Source of the DNA: Escallonia rubra
Lineage: Eukaryota > Streptophyta > Magnoliopsida > Escalloniales > Escalloniaceae
Assembly (NCBI GenBank): GCA_033065855.1
Contig: JAVXUO010002146.1
Coordinates: 1 to 64,000 of the forward strand
Direction: 5' to 3'
DNA length: 64,000 nt
Shown: one piece after another, positions 9,994 through 21,145 of the stretch
Layout: every line of letters starts with the position of its first letter
Position numbering within the stretch: the stretch's first letter is position 1
Translations under genes and position numbers: made by a program
Notes under the pieces: model-generated
Databases searched by the model: none
Told to the model about the DNA's origin: nothing
The model's input: only the letters and a program-made list of their open reading frames with translations

Positions 9994-11122
9994 CACACAC
10001 GCGTCGACAGCACCCTTTGGACTGCACACCCACTGCCGGTGAAGCCACGGGCCACCAACCGTAGCCACCATGACCCATCACCGCCCCCATCACCATGAAC
10101 CAAAAGTGCCGGCCACCACCACTCCGCGAAGACAACCAAGATCTGGGCACAGATTTGGGGGTGGGGCAGCCGGCGCAGATCATCGACCGGGAAAACGATA
10201 GCCGAGGTGAGTAACCGATCACCGGCAAAGTGCGGGTGATGGTTGCAGGAAGCAACAGCCAAGAGACCCAAACGTAAATCTCGGCCAAACGCAACAACGA
10301 TGCAACCAAGAGAGACCCACCGGAGATCGAGAAGATGCCGGGAAAGGTTCAACACCACCGCGAAACAACCGCCGGCCAAGAAACCACAAGTAGCTTTGAA
10401 GATTACATCCTAGCAATCGGCAAGAGTCTTCGAACATGGCCAATCAAAATGGTCAGAAACAGCCCGAACCTAACCCACGTCCGTCCAAATCTGAATCACC
10501 AGCCATTAGCAGCAGCGTCGTTGGCCTCCGAACTCACGCAGCGGCACCAGAGAACAGCCTTCAACCTCATTCTCTAACTCTCCTGATTTGAATTATTTTT
10601 TGTGTAGTTTGAAAAATGGTGATTTTTGCGATGGCCGGTGACGACTGAATATGCGATGGAGGCAGTGGTATTTCGGCACCGCTGCCTGAATCTGGTGATC
10701 GGAGAAGACCCATTTACTACCCCGTTGCTGTGGAGTTAGTCCTAGCGGCTGTAGTGGTGGATCGGCGGAGTTTCATAGTTGTGGTGGTGGTACTTTTGTT
10801 GGATCTCAGGAGAGAGAGAGAGGAAGAAAAACCCAGATCTGGGCGCAGATCCGTGAACACCTTGTTTTCTTAGCGTGCTTTGGCCAGAATCTAGAGTGGC
10901 TGGTGATTCTGCACGGAAGAAAGAAAGGGGAAGATCTAAGGGCATTTTTGGTATATCATAATAAATTTGTGTTGCCCTAAATTTTTTTGACGGTTCCCTA
11001 ACGGAAGTGGGTTTTGTGTAATACAATGACAAACCACAGGGAGCGGAGTGTAATTTTCAAAAGATAGGGGGGTCCGTGTGTAATTTAGGGTAAACCTCAG
11101 GGGTGCTGTGAGTAATTAACCC
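9790..11122. mobile_element. MULE-1: non-autonomous Mutator-like element
   Basis: Inverted ends beginning GGGTTAATTACTCAC run for about 50 bp almost perfectly and about 80 bp imperfectly. A perfect 9-bp TSD, ATTATTAAT, flanks it (9781-9789, 11123-11131); this TSD length is typical of Mutator-like elements. The interior is much richer in G+C than its surroundings, with a (TC)n tract just inside the left end and CCACC/GCCGG-rich sequence. No transposase is visible. The overlapping ORFs (for example 9942-10379 minus, 10335-10577 plus) have low-complexity composition and no recognisable domain. A captured plant gene 5' region (Pack-MULE) is possible but unproven. Confidence 0.9.
9955..9990. repeat. 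(TC)n microsatellite in MULE-1
   Basis: About 17 consecutive TC dinucleotides just inside the left inverted repeat. Confidence 0.95.
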
Positions 11123-13337
11123 ATTATTAATCAGGGGTATAATGATAAATTGTTGAAATTCATAAATATTTTCTTAAGCATAGTCAAATTAAATATCTCG
11201 ATGAGACGAGTCCAACACAATTTGGATCAGCTTAATCGGACATCGGATGAAGCCTTTACGCATGTTTAAAGTTTAGCAGCGAATTTTGTGCGAGATTCAC
11301 GAGAACTTCCACATGGCAGCATTGCAGCACGCCACGTGTAAGTTCTGCCAGCTATTGTCTCCTGGGCGGTGACCCGGTGTAGTTACATCCTTTTCTCAAT
11401 TAATACTAACCGTTTATCTTTTCTAGATTAAACCTTGACTGTTGGATTTTGTTAATAGTATGGGAGTGTGCTACACTAGATAAAACTCTCTCTCTCTCTC
11501 TCTCTAATTCTCTAAACCTTTGTGACACCTCCAGCCCAAGTGACGTCACCGAAGCTGAGATGTCAATCCTGTCAAGTCACAATTTTTTATACAACACAGA
11601 GCTTGTAACATCCCAAAAATCTGAAACTGAATATACGGTGAAAATCCCAAACTAATCATCTATCGGACCTTTAGCGACAAAATGGTGAACATTAGACATT
11701 TTGATTCTTAGAATTTTAGTAACCTTAAGTTGTATTTAACAATAGTAGTTATAAGGAATATTGATTAACGTCTTTAGTGATGATTAACATGATCGAACTT
11801 TTTATTTTATTTTTTTTGTGGATAACGTTTAGCGACGAATTTAAATTTTTAACAATGATATAATTTTTAATGACAACATAATTTATTATTTAACGTCGGC
11901 GTGTATTTTAGCGAAAATTATTCTTTTTTAACATTGATATATCTCTTTAAGCGAAAATTAAACTTCTTTTAATATCGGCGCTTTTGTTAACGACGATTTG
12001 TCAGACGAGATAGCGCAAAAGACCCGTTAATAAGTTTTCATAGTGCATTTACTATTTGTAGATAATTATTTTGGACCTTTTCACGATAATAAAAGTTTCG
12101 GGTGAAAACTTGAGCGACTAATAGAAGTATAGGGTGTTTCTTGTGATTTTTCCAACTAGGGTTTTTAGGTAGAAATATGCATAGTCCGTGGGCAGCCGTC
12201 CAAGGCCTCCCTTCAATTCGGCAGACGCACCTTGAATGAGAGAACCTTGAATGAGAGAAAGAGAGATACTGAGAGAGACAGAAAGAGGGCTTGATCGAAG
12301 AGATCGTTCCGGCGGGTTTTCCGGTAAGTTGTTTCCTCTTTCTCTCAATTTTTTTCAGTGCTTCAGGGGATTAAGGGGCTGGGCGCGCAGCCGTGTGTAC
12401 GTGGGTGAGGGAGCCGTGAAACTACAGAGTAATGGAAAAGTCTTAAAATTAATACATGTGATGGTTATTTATATATATACACAGATATAGACGTAAGTGG
12501 CTGAGATGCGTAAATGGGTCTCGATATTTTTGTGAAGATCTGTGAATGGGGTGACCCTGGATGAGGATACCGTGAGATATGTGGGTTGTGTATTCGTGGA
12601 GGTGGGTTTTAGAGAGAGAAGACAGCCACGACAGGGCTGTGGGCATGCGAGCTAGAGAGAGAGAGCTGTGTGCGTGTGTTTTTGAGTGTGTGTACAAGTG
12701 TGTGTGTGAGTGTGGTTGAGAACTGTCGTGAAGGCAATCAGAGTGAGGGTTGCTGTGGGCAGCCTGTGTGTGGATTTTATGTGTAGTGTGTGCCGTGAGA
12801 GGGGCTGCCATGGCTGTGTTTATGCTGTGCGTGAAGGGGAAGCCATGGTAGCTACCACAAGAGTGTGTGCATTGTGGGTTGATGTATGCGAGTGTATGGG
12901 TAAGGGAGAGAGAACACGGCAGTGAGGCAGTGCGTTTGTGTGCATGTATATGTGTACATGTAGTGTGTATACATGTGTGAAGGAAGTGAGTGTATGGGTA
13001 AACTGTTTGGGTGTGTAAGTGGCAATGGATTAGCTGAGTGAGTGGTTTCTCTTTTGTTAACCTGTGTGAGTGGAGGATGAAATGGGTTTTAGTGTAGAAA
13101 GAATGGAGAGCAGCTGGGCATGAAGTGTTTGGTGTATATGTATGTTCACATATTGGTGAGGTGTATCTACATAAAAATTTCTTGGAGGTTGATGGGTAAG
13201 GTGGAGGTTGGAAATTAAATGGAAGAAATGGGTGAAGCAGTGAGTGGAAGTGAGATTGGGTGTTTGTATTTTCACCTGTGTGCATGTATGTGTGTGTGAG
13301 CACCTGTGAGGCACATGTGTGCAGATGTATGGTTATA

Positions 13338-14695
13338 GGGAAAATTAGGAAAAAGTGGGTTTTTGGGTAAAATATTTGGGGTTGGTGGTTTTTTTTTGGG
13401 AAATTGTGAAAAGAGGGGGGGTAACTTTGAAATCTCTGAAAAGTGGGTTGGGTTGAAAAAAAATGGGTTTTTTGAAACTCACTATTTCCCCTTCCCCAAA
13501 ATACCCTTCCCCGCCCAACTCTTCTCCCCATCCCTTCAGACCCCTCCCCCTCCAAAATTCTGCCTACCCCCACTCCACCCCCCACCCTGCTGCTGTAACA
13601 CCAGTAGTGTAAACCCATTTTGAGTGTAACCATGAGTGCATGAGTGTAGTGTAATGTGTGTATGTGAGTGCTATGTGTGGTGATGTGTGTGTGAACCTGT
13701 GTGTGTGTATGTAATATATATCCACGAAGTGGTGTTACAGAGGAAGGAGAATGAGATGAAAATGGGGAGCAAGGGAAGCTGCGTGAACAGTAACCACGAA
13801 GTGGTGTTACAGAGGAAGGAGAATGAGATGAAAATGGGGAGCAAGGGAAGCTGCATGAACAGTAACCACGAAGTGGTGTTACAGAGGAAGGAGAATGAGA
13901 TGAAAATGGGGAGCAAAGGAAGCTGCGTGAACAGTAACCACGAGCTGGTGGAGAGAAAGAAAAGAAAGGAAGAAGAAGAGAACCGAGCGGGTATTTGAGT
14001 TAGCGTTAAGTTTTGCACGTGCATATGTTAACGCAGGCTTATCGTTAGCAAGTGAAAATTTACAGTATAATACATTTGACCATATTAGAATTCTTGGCAA
14101 AGTTTTATAATTTTCTGAGATCGTATGAATTTTTAGTATTTTCTGTAATTTCAGATTTGGAAAATTCTTTTGGAGCCTTTAAACCCAGAAAATGTTCTGG
14201 GAAAAATTAGAGTAATGTTCTTATGGTATAAATAAGACTTAGTTTGAATTTGATGATTTTTGGAGTTGTTTTGCTATGATTTCCATATCGCATTGGTTTT
14301 AGCAAAACGAAAAATCTAAAAATATTTTTATGTCTTTTAAATTCTGATTTTTATTTCTATAATTTTTATATATACTTTAATGTTCCATTAAATATTATGG
14401 GACTTATTTTGCAGCTGGAAGTAATTATGGCTATTATTGGGTTTTCATTGTATTTAAAGAAATTATTTTAATTCGAAAATATTCAAAAATTCAGAAAATG
14501 CATATTTTGACTTTTAATAATATTTTAAGCTATAAGAGTATTTTAGTATAAATTATTATAAATTCTAGAGTGTCGGTACCCGTTAAGGAGTGTATAGGAT
14601 TTTTTGTCAGGTTGGCCGTGTGCGAGAACTGTTTTGAGTGCGCGATTTTCAGAGAGAGTGGGTACGCAGTGGGTAGTTGCCCACCCCCAGTAGCG
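13338..14695 (+). repeat. Left terminal inverted repeat of MULE-2
   Basis: Pairs with 16716-18077. It holds a G/T-rich then C-rich outer part, a GTGTGT block, three 72-bp tandem units, and an inner AT-rich part equal to an LTR segment ending near the GGTTGGCCGTGTGCG and GGGTAGTTGCCC words. Confidence 0.93.
13722..13937 (+). repeat. 72-bp tandem repeat, three units (left arm)
   Basis: Units start at 13722, 13794 and 13866 (CCACGAAGTGGTG...). As 72 is divisible by three, the array is open on both strands, giving 24-residue repeats in translation (for example HEVVLQRKENEMKMG). This is a by-product of the repeat length, not evidence of a gene. Confidence 0.95.
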
Positions 14696-14990
14696 TTATC
14701 TACTTACCAAATGGGGAACTAGTTTTGCACAGGAAATTTAGGCGGTGGTTTTGAAAAGCGTTTGCAAGACATCTCGTGTTTCCTGAAGGGGAAATAGTCT
14801 ATTCACATATATTAGTACTAGGTTGGCTTAATTGGCCTGAATAGGGTAAGTTGGTACACTTCCACTATTGCCAGAAACCCAGACAATGGATGTTACAGAT
14901 TTTTTCGGTTTGTGTTACTATTCATCACATGTCATGTCTTAATATTCATTCACATGTCATGTGCCCAAAAAAATTCATCCAGACAATGGA
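14696..14990. other. MULE-2 centre, left unassigned DNA
   Basis: Unique sequence between the left arm and the foldback core. It includes GGATGTTACAG at 14886-14896, which resembles an LTR end, and a direct CATGTCATG duplication (14930-14962). No gene is seen. Confidence 0.5.
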
Positions 14991-16308
14991 AGTGCTCGTC
15001 TAGTTTACGTGCGAATATTGGGGTCCCATGAACAACAAGGAAGTGGAAGTGTAGGCGCAAACGGATCGTGGTGGCACCAGTCGGTTTGTGCGAAAACAAC
15101 AGTCAATTTCTGCGAAAACACCAATCGGTTTCTGCAAAAACACCAGTCGGTTTCTGCAAAACCACCAGTCGATTTCTGCAAACGTGCTCATCGGATTGTG
15201 CGGATGCGCAAGTCAATTTATGCAAAAGTTAGCATATGGGGTTCGGGCCCCGCAAGAAAAACGATCTCGGCGGGACCACTACATATGTGGGGGGCCCTTG
15301 CGGGCCCCACGCAAACACATTGCCCTTGCACCTCTCATGTTCACTGAGGGCTGTCAGTGTCCCCTGCTAGTATGCGAACTCGGTTTTATGAAATTACGTA
15401 ACCTCTCCGTTAGGGCGCATCTTATCGCCCAGTTTCATCGTGGTTGTTTCGGCCATGAGGAGTCCGATGCGGGGTGGTTGATGTGTTTAGTGTGAATTTT
15501 CTAAGGAAGCGGAAGTGTAGACGCAAATGGATCGTGGTGGCACCAGTCGGTTTCTGCGAAAACACCAGTCGGTTTCGCAAAACCACCGGTCGGTTTCTGC
15601 AAATGTGCTCATCGGATTGTGCGGATGCACAAGTCAATTTATGCAAAACTTACTGGGCGGAGCCCAGCTCCATTTCTTCTGGGTGGGAGCACTACATACG
15701 TGGGATGACCGTGTGGAAATCACGGGCTAAGCGGAACATTGCCAACTTATACTATTCAACCTTTGCAGCGCATGGCCATCTTAGCCATGACCAAGGGCTG
15801 CTCGCTAATATTATCTGTTGTTGAAAGTCCCGTAAAGGTACTTCTTCATGGGACCCCCTTATTCGCACGTAAACTAGACGAGCACGTCCCATAAAGGTAC
15901 TTAAAATGACCTTAGCCTTCCCCATGTACTTAAAATGACCTCCGTAAGTTTTGCATAAATTGACTTGCGCATCCGCACAATCCGATGAGCACATTCTCAG
16001 AAACCGATCGGTGGTTTTGCGAAACCGACTGGTGTTTTTGCAGAAACCGACTGGTGTTTTCGCAGAAACCGACTGGTGCCACCACGATCCATTTGCGTCT
16101 ACACTTCCGCTTCCTTAGAAAATTCACGCTAAACACATCAACCACCCGCATTGGACTCCTCATGGCCGAAACAACCACGATGAAACTGGGCGATAAGATG
16201 CGCCCTAACGGAGAGGTTACGTAATTTCATAAAACCGAGTTCGCATACTAGCAGGGGACACTGACAGCCCTCAGTGAACACGAGAGGTGCAAGGGCAATG
16301 TGTTTGCG
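14991..16308. repeat. Nested foldback core with a 21-22-bp minisatellite
   Basis: Inside MULE-2. Inverted arms 15310-15653 and 15944-16308 pair on a different axis from the outer arms. A short inverted pair (14991-15032 with 15844-15885) lies outside and inside them. Each module contains tandem 21-22-bp units of the type CACCAGTCGGTTTCTGCGAA: five at 15071-15185, three at 15538-15602, four in reverse at 15990-16083. A further direct copy of the left module lies at about 15041-15235. No coding content was recognised. Confidence 0.85.
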
Positions 16309-16715
16309 AGAGCCTGCCTCTTACTAATCTCTGTCATTGTGGTTCTGTTGCTGCAAGCAAGGATACAAATAGATCACCAAAATTGCATTGTAATCCTTGT
16401 TTTCCTTATGTTGTTCCTTGTTCGGCATTATCGAAAACAAATGAGAAGAAAAACAAATAAACCGCTGTCATCAATCAGTACTTTTCAAACGCTTGGGCAT
16501 CTCTCTCTCTCTCTCTCTCTCTCTAGACATCACCATCTACAACCAGCCCCTTCATCTGGACACATCAACATCTACCAGCAGCCCATTCAACTTCTGGACA
16601 CATCACCATCTACAACCATTTGTGAAGCCGTGAACGGATGGTGCCCCTCATTCTCTAAGCGAGAGAGAAGGAGGCAGTAGGTGGGCACGTGCCCCCCTGT
16701 GCCCCCCGCTGCCTC
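16309..16715. other. MULE-2 centre, right unassigned DNA
   Basis: No gene recognised. Contains a (TC)n tract (16500-16525) and a short repeated word, GGACACATCA with CATCTAC (16525-16615). Confidence 0.5.
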
Positions 16716-18077
16716 CGCTACTGGGGGTGGGCAACTACCCACTGCGTACCCACTCTCTCTGAAAATCGCGCACTCAAAACAGTTCTCGCACACGGCCAAC
16801 CTGACAAAAAATCCTATACACTCCTTAACGGGTACCGACACTCTAGAATTTATAATAATTTATACTAAAATACTCTTATAGCTTAAAATATTATTAAAAG
16901 TCAAAATATGCATTTTCTGAATTTTTTAATATTTTCGAATTAAAATAATTTCTTTAAATACAATGAAAACCCAATAATAGCCATAATTACTTCCAGCTGC
17001 AAAATAAGTCCCATAATATTTAATGGAACATTAAAGTATATATAAAAATTATAGAAATAAAAATCAGAATTTAAAAGACATAAAAATATTTTTAGATTTT
17101 TCGTTTTGCTAAAACCAATGCGATATGGAAATCATAGCAAAACAACTCCAAAAATCATCAAATTCAAACTAAGTCTTATTTATACCATAAGAACATTACT
17201 CTAATTTTTCCCAGAACATTTTCTGGGTTTAAAGGCTCCAAAAGAATTTTCCAAATCTGAAATTACAGAAAATACTAAAAATTCATACGATCTCAGAAAA
17301 TTATAAACCTTTGCCAAGAATTCTAATATGGTCAAATGTATTATACTGTAAATTTTCACTTGCTAACGATAAGCATGCGTTAACATATGCACGTGCAAAA
17401 CTTAACGCTAACTCAAATACCCGCTCGGTTCTCTTCTTCTTCCTTTCTTTTCTTTCTCTCCACCAGCTCGTGGTTACTGTTCACGCAGCTTCCTTTGCTC
17501 CCCATTTTCATCTCATTCTCCTTCCTCTGTAACACCACTTCGTGGTTACTGTTCACGCAGCTTCCCTTGCTCCCCATTTTCATCTCATTCTCCTTCCTCT
17601 GTAACACCACTTCGTGGTTACTGTTCACGCAGCTTCCCTTGCTCCCCATTTTCATCTCATTCTCCTTCCTCTGTAACACCACTTCGTGGATATATATTAC
17701 ATACACACACACACAGGTTCACACACACATCACCACACATAGCACTCACATACACACATTACACTACACTCATGCACTCATGGTTACACTCAAAATGGGT
17801 TTACACTACTGGTGTTATAGCAGCAGGGTGGGGGGTGGAGTGGGGGTAGGCAGAATTTTGGAGGGGGAGGGGTCTGAAGGGATTGGGGGAGAAGAGTTGG
17901 GCGGGGAAGGGTATTTTGGGGAAGGGGAAATAGTGAGTTTCAAAAAACCCATTTTTTTTCAACCCAACCCACTTTTCAGAGATTTCAAAGTTACCCCCCC
18001 TCTTTTCACAATTTCCCAAAAAAAAACCACCAACCCCAAAAATTTTACCCAAAAACCCACTTTTTCCTAATTTTCCC
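16716..18077 (-). repeat. Right terminal inverted repeat of MULE-2
   Basis: Inverted copy of 13338-14695. It carries the same three 72-bp units at 17474-17689 and ends TTTTCCC at the TSD. Isolated base differences and a 4-bp net length difference distinguish the arms, so this is not an exact computational copy. Confidence 0.93.
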
Positions 18078-18086
18078 ATGGTTATA

Positions 18087-19886
18087 TTATATGCGGGGTG
18101 AGATTCATGAGTTGTGAGGATATGTAAGTGAAGTAGAGGCTAAGTGCAGTGAATAATATAGCGTGGTGCAGAGCGAGTATCGGGGTTAGTTTTAAGTGCA
18201 TCGCGAGCATTGGATAGTCTACAGTTGTCCTTAGCACATGAAAATTTAAACTATAGCAACTTAGTTTATAATAGAATTTCTGGTAAATTTTTATATTTTT
18301 CTGACAATGTATGCATTTCTTAATATTTTTTTAGAAGTTCATAATTATAAAATCCTTTTGGAGCCTTTAAACCAAGAAAATGTTCAGGGAAAAATTATAG
18401 TAATGTCCCTGTGGTATAAATAAAACTCAGTAAAATTTTGATAATTTTTAGAGTTGATTTATTATCATTTTCGCATCACATGGAATTTAGCAAAACGAAA
18501 ATTAAAGAAATAGTTTTAGCACCTTTTAAATCCTGATTTTTATTTCTATGATTTTTATACATATATTAAGGTTTGTACAAAAATTTTGAGTCTTTATTTC
18601 CAGCTAGAAGCAATTATGACAATTTATAGGTCTTTAGTGTATTTAAAGATATTATTTAAAAATAAAATAAAATAAAATATTCAAAAAATTTATTTTTATT
18701 CCATATGCTGTATTAAGTTGTAAATGAGCGATTAAGAACATTTTTGGGTAATTCTTAGCCTCGAGCAGGGTAATGAATTTCAGAATAGGTTGGCCGTGTG
18801 TGAGACCCGTTTCGAATTTTGCCGTTCCGGGTAGGGAAATAGATACGATGTGGATCACTATATTAGGTTTATAATATATTAGTTTGGATAGTGTTCTGAT
18901 AAGTGATTTGTCAACATAGGTTAATTTCGAGAATTTGATCGAGAACGTTTTAGTTTCAGCTCATTTGGATCGAGGTAAGGGATTTCTATCCGAAACCCAG
19001 TTTCATCTATTTGTGCTCATAAATATTTTTCTGTATTGTTAATGAAATTTTTTTTGGACTCCGTTATAGTTGAAATGTGAATTGTTTGCCCTAAAACCCT
19101 GTTTTGAGCTTATCACGTTATTGACATCTCATTCGATGCTCAGTATTTATTTCTCCTTGAGTGTCGATTTATTCATTGTAATATCGCTTATTGCATTCTG
19201 CATATTGGCATGAGATAGTGTATTGAGGAGTTATAAGGATGGTCTGTATCGGGGGTGATATAAGGATGGTCTGTTATTGTCGGGAGATGCTAGTACCTTG
19301 AGGGTCTAGCTAGTGTTCATATGCATATGTAACTTTATCGTTATTAAGCACTGCCTGTGTGGCTTTGCTAAGTGTTACCCTGCACTGCCTGTGTGGCTTT
19401 GCAATTTACTCATGTCCAATATCATCTGCATTGCTTCAGTGAAATCGAAAGTGCATTTATTGAATCTTGAATTGCGAAATTGAAAATATTGTTTCTATGT
19501 TGTCATTGACATAACCTTCTGACCAAATCATTTGTAATCTTACTGAATTTTGAGCGACCTTACTGAGCTCTCGAAAGCTCACTCCCTTTTCTGTTCCTTT
19601 CTGCAGGAAATAACCGTCAGTAAGATTTTGGGACGGACGAGCGTAAATCTTAGAGTAGATTATGTTTTTAGAATATTGTTATTTGAGCCTTGTTAGAGAA
19701 CCATCATGTAATTTGATAATTTAAGTACTTTATTATTGTTTTGAGACGGTTTGTTAAGTTAGTTGATGGACTGTAGTGCTCCGATATGAATGTTGTTGGG
19801 TTATCTTTAGTAGTACTGAATTGATTGGACAATTGAGGATTCGATGGAATGATCGGATAATGCTCCTGAAATTTCGGGGCGTTACA
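18087..19886 (+). repeat. 3' portion of LTR-A
   Basis: Continues LTR-A after MULE-2. Direct repeats of CACTGCCTGTGTGGCTTTGC occur at 19352 and 19383, and similar words recur in LTR-B, -C and -D. The end contains GAGCTCTCGAAAGCTC and TTTCTGCAGGAAATAAC before TTTCGGGGCGTTACA. No gene. Confidence 0.88.
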
Positions 19887-19891
19887 GAGCT

Positions 19892-21145
19892 ACTACAACT
19901 TTAAGATCATAAAGGAACGCCACAACATGTCCTTACAAATTTTTTTCTTGAAAGTACACATATTACCACAACAAAAACTGTATAACATAGTACAACTTAA
20001 TAGTTACACCAAATTCGCATCATCGTGGCGATATATTTCCTCACAGAGCCTCAACATAATTTATATTTACCTTTACCAGAGGTTTCTTCTCGTTCAAACC
20101 TAGTACCTGAAAAAACACATCAGATAAGGAATGAGTACAAATTGTCCAGTAAGGATAATACGAGGAGTACAACGCACAACCCTTTCAGAAATATCGGAGA
20201 ATCAATTATGAATTCTTAATGAAGGCAATGAATTTAAGAATGCCAAGAACAAATATCTGCAAACACCTTGATACATTACCTTTGTTCAGACTGAGCGACT
20301 CAAGCCCAATAGAACATCATCATTTGCACTTGGACAGACTTATGGACTATGCAAGTGCAATGCAAAAGGAAACACTAAAGAAAGTAATGATCATGAGAAT
20401 AACAAAACAATAAAATCAACAATATCAAATAAAATCAATTGCAATGCATGCTCGACTCGAGACGACACGACAGACTCTAGCGCGCTTCATCCTTTTTGTC
20501 AGTTACTTTCTTTTTTATTGACCGCCAGTTATTTCACTTCACTGGCCCTCCACTTATTGATGCCCCTTCATACGGGGTGTTCATCTCATTCTCGTGTAGA
20601 TTAAAGAGACGGTTTTCATCAAAGGAGCGGACTTAGAGAGTGTTTCGATCATAAGCCCTCAACAACGTATCAACCTTATCATAAGTCAACAAGAAATATC
20701 AGGTCATAAGGTCAACCGGTGTTCAAGCATAACCATAAGAGTTCAAACAAGCATCGTCAACATGGTATGCTAAACGAAACAATGAATAGCATAACGAAAC
20801 CGCATTATCCTTATTTGTTTAGCTTTATAGCCGATGAACTCCTCGCTAACAAAATCCTTCTTGTCAAACAGCCTTAAAGTATAAACACACACCCAACCTT
20901 GCCTTTCCCGCTTATCTTTTCACAACTTATTACGGCTAAGCCATTAACCGAATTTGCCCTAGCCTATAAGTGCATCAATCGCCCTACCATCCTTCTTACA
21001 CATATTTAAACTCAAACTTCTCATTTCTTATGCTTTTTGCTGCTTAATTATGAGTTTTCACAAAATTCGTCACTAGGTGTGGAAAATTACCAAACACCCC
21101 CGAACATAAGTAGAATTACCTAAACACCCTCTGCCGACTCTTGCA
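19892..21145 (-). repeat. Middle piece of solo LTR X2
   Basis: Lies between LTR-A and LTR-B. The stretch 21055-21145 (AAATTACCAAACACCCCC...) matches X1 at 8365-8455. No ORF in it has a recognisable domain; the 64-residue ORFs at 20025 and 20219 appear random. Confidence 0.75.

Larger units (their letters stand above)
13338..18077. mobile_element. MULE-2: 4.74-kb foldback-like Mutator element with 1.36-kb TIRs
   Basis: The ends GGGAAAATTAGGAAAAAG are inverted copies of each other, and the inverted arms run 13338-14695 and 16716-18077, apparently over 98% identical by eye. A perfect 9-bp TSD ATGGTTATA flanks it (13329-13337, 18078-18086). No transposase is seen. The outer 260 bp or so of each arm is unique. 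From about 13600 inward each arm carries LTR-derived sequence, very close to LTR-C at about 30058-30745 for the inner 700 bp. The 2.0-kb centre holds a second foldback core. Removing the element restores an uninterrupted LTR-A. Confidence 0.93.
11604..19886 (+). mobile_element. Solo LTR-A (3.53 kb net), split by MULE-2
   Basis: Starts TGTAACATCCC, ends CGGGGCGTTACA, and has a perfect TSD GAGCT (11599-11603, 19887-19891). The order is: a 5' segment with repeated TTTAGCGAC-like words (11660-12010), a GA-rich block (12235-12310), a GT-rich block (12600-13330), MULE-2, then 18087-19886 with the GGTTGGCCGTGTG block, the palindrome CATATGCATATG (19318-19329), the GAGCTCTCGAAAGCTC block near 19565, and the end. 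The same modules occur in LTR-B, -C and -D. No gag or pol is attached. Confidence 0.93.

Noticed and set aside
9942-10379. 145-codon ORF in MULE-1 and its overlapping frames
   Set aside because: Ends in an RERERE run from the (TC)n tract, with several overlapping frames equally open because the region is GC-rich. No family recognised.
12449-13633. 394-codon minus-strand ORF, the second longest in the window
   Set aside because: It is translation of GT/CA-rich low-complexity LTR text (His/Thr/Ser-rich), has no domain, and crosses the LTR-A/MULE-2 junction at 13338.
15071-15240. CRISPR-like array of 21-22-bp repeats
   Set aside because: Units are contiguous without unique spacers, vary between copies and lie in a plant transposon. 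This is a minisatellite.
13338-18077. The large palindrome as an assembly or library artefact
   Set aside because: The flanks are different LTR-A segments that join correctly when it is removed, there is a perfect 9-bp TSD, and the arms differ at scattered bases.
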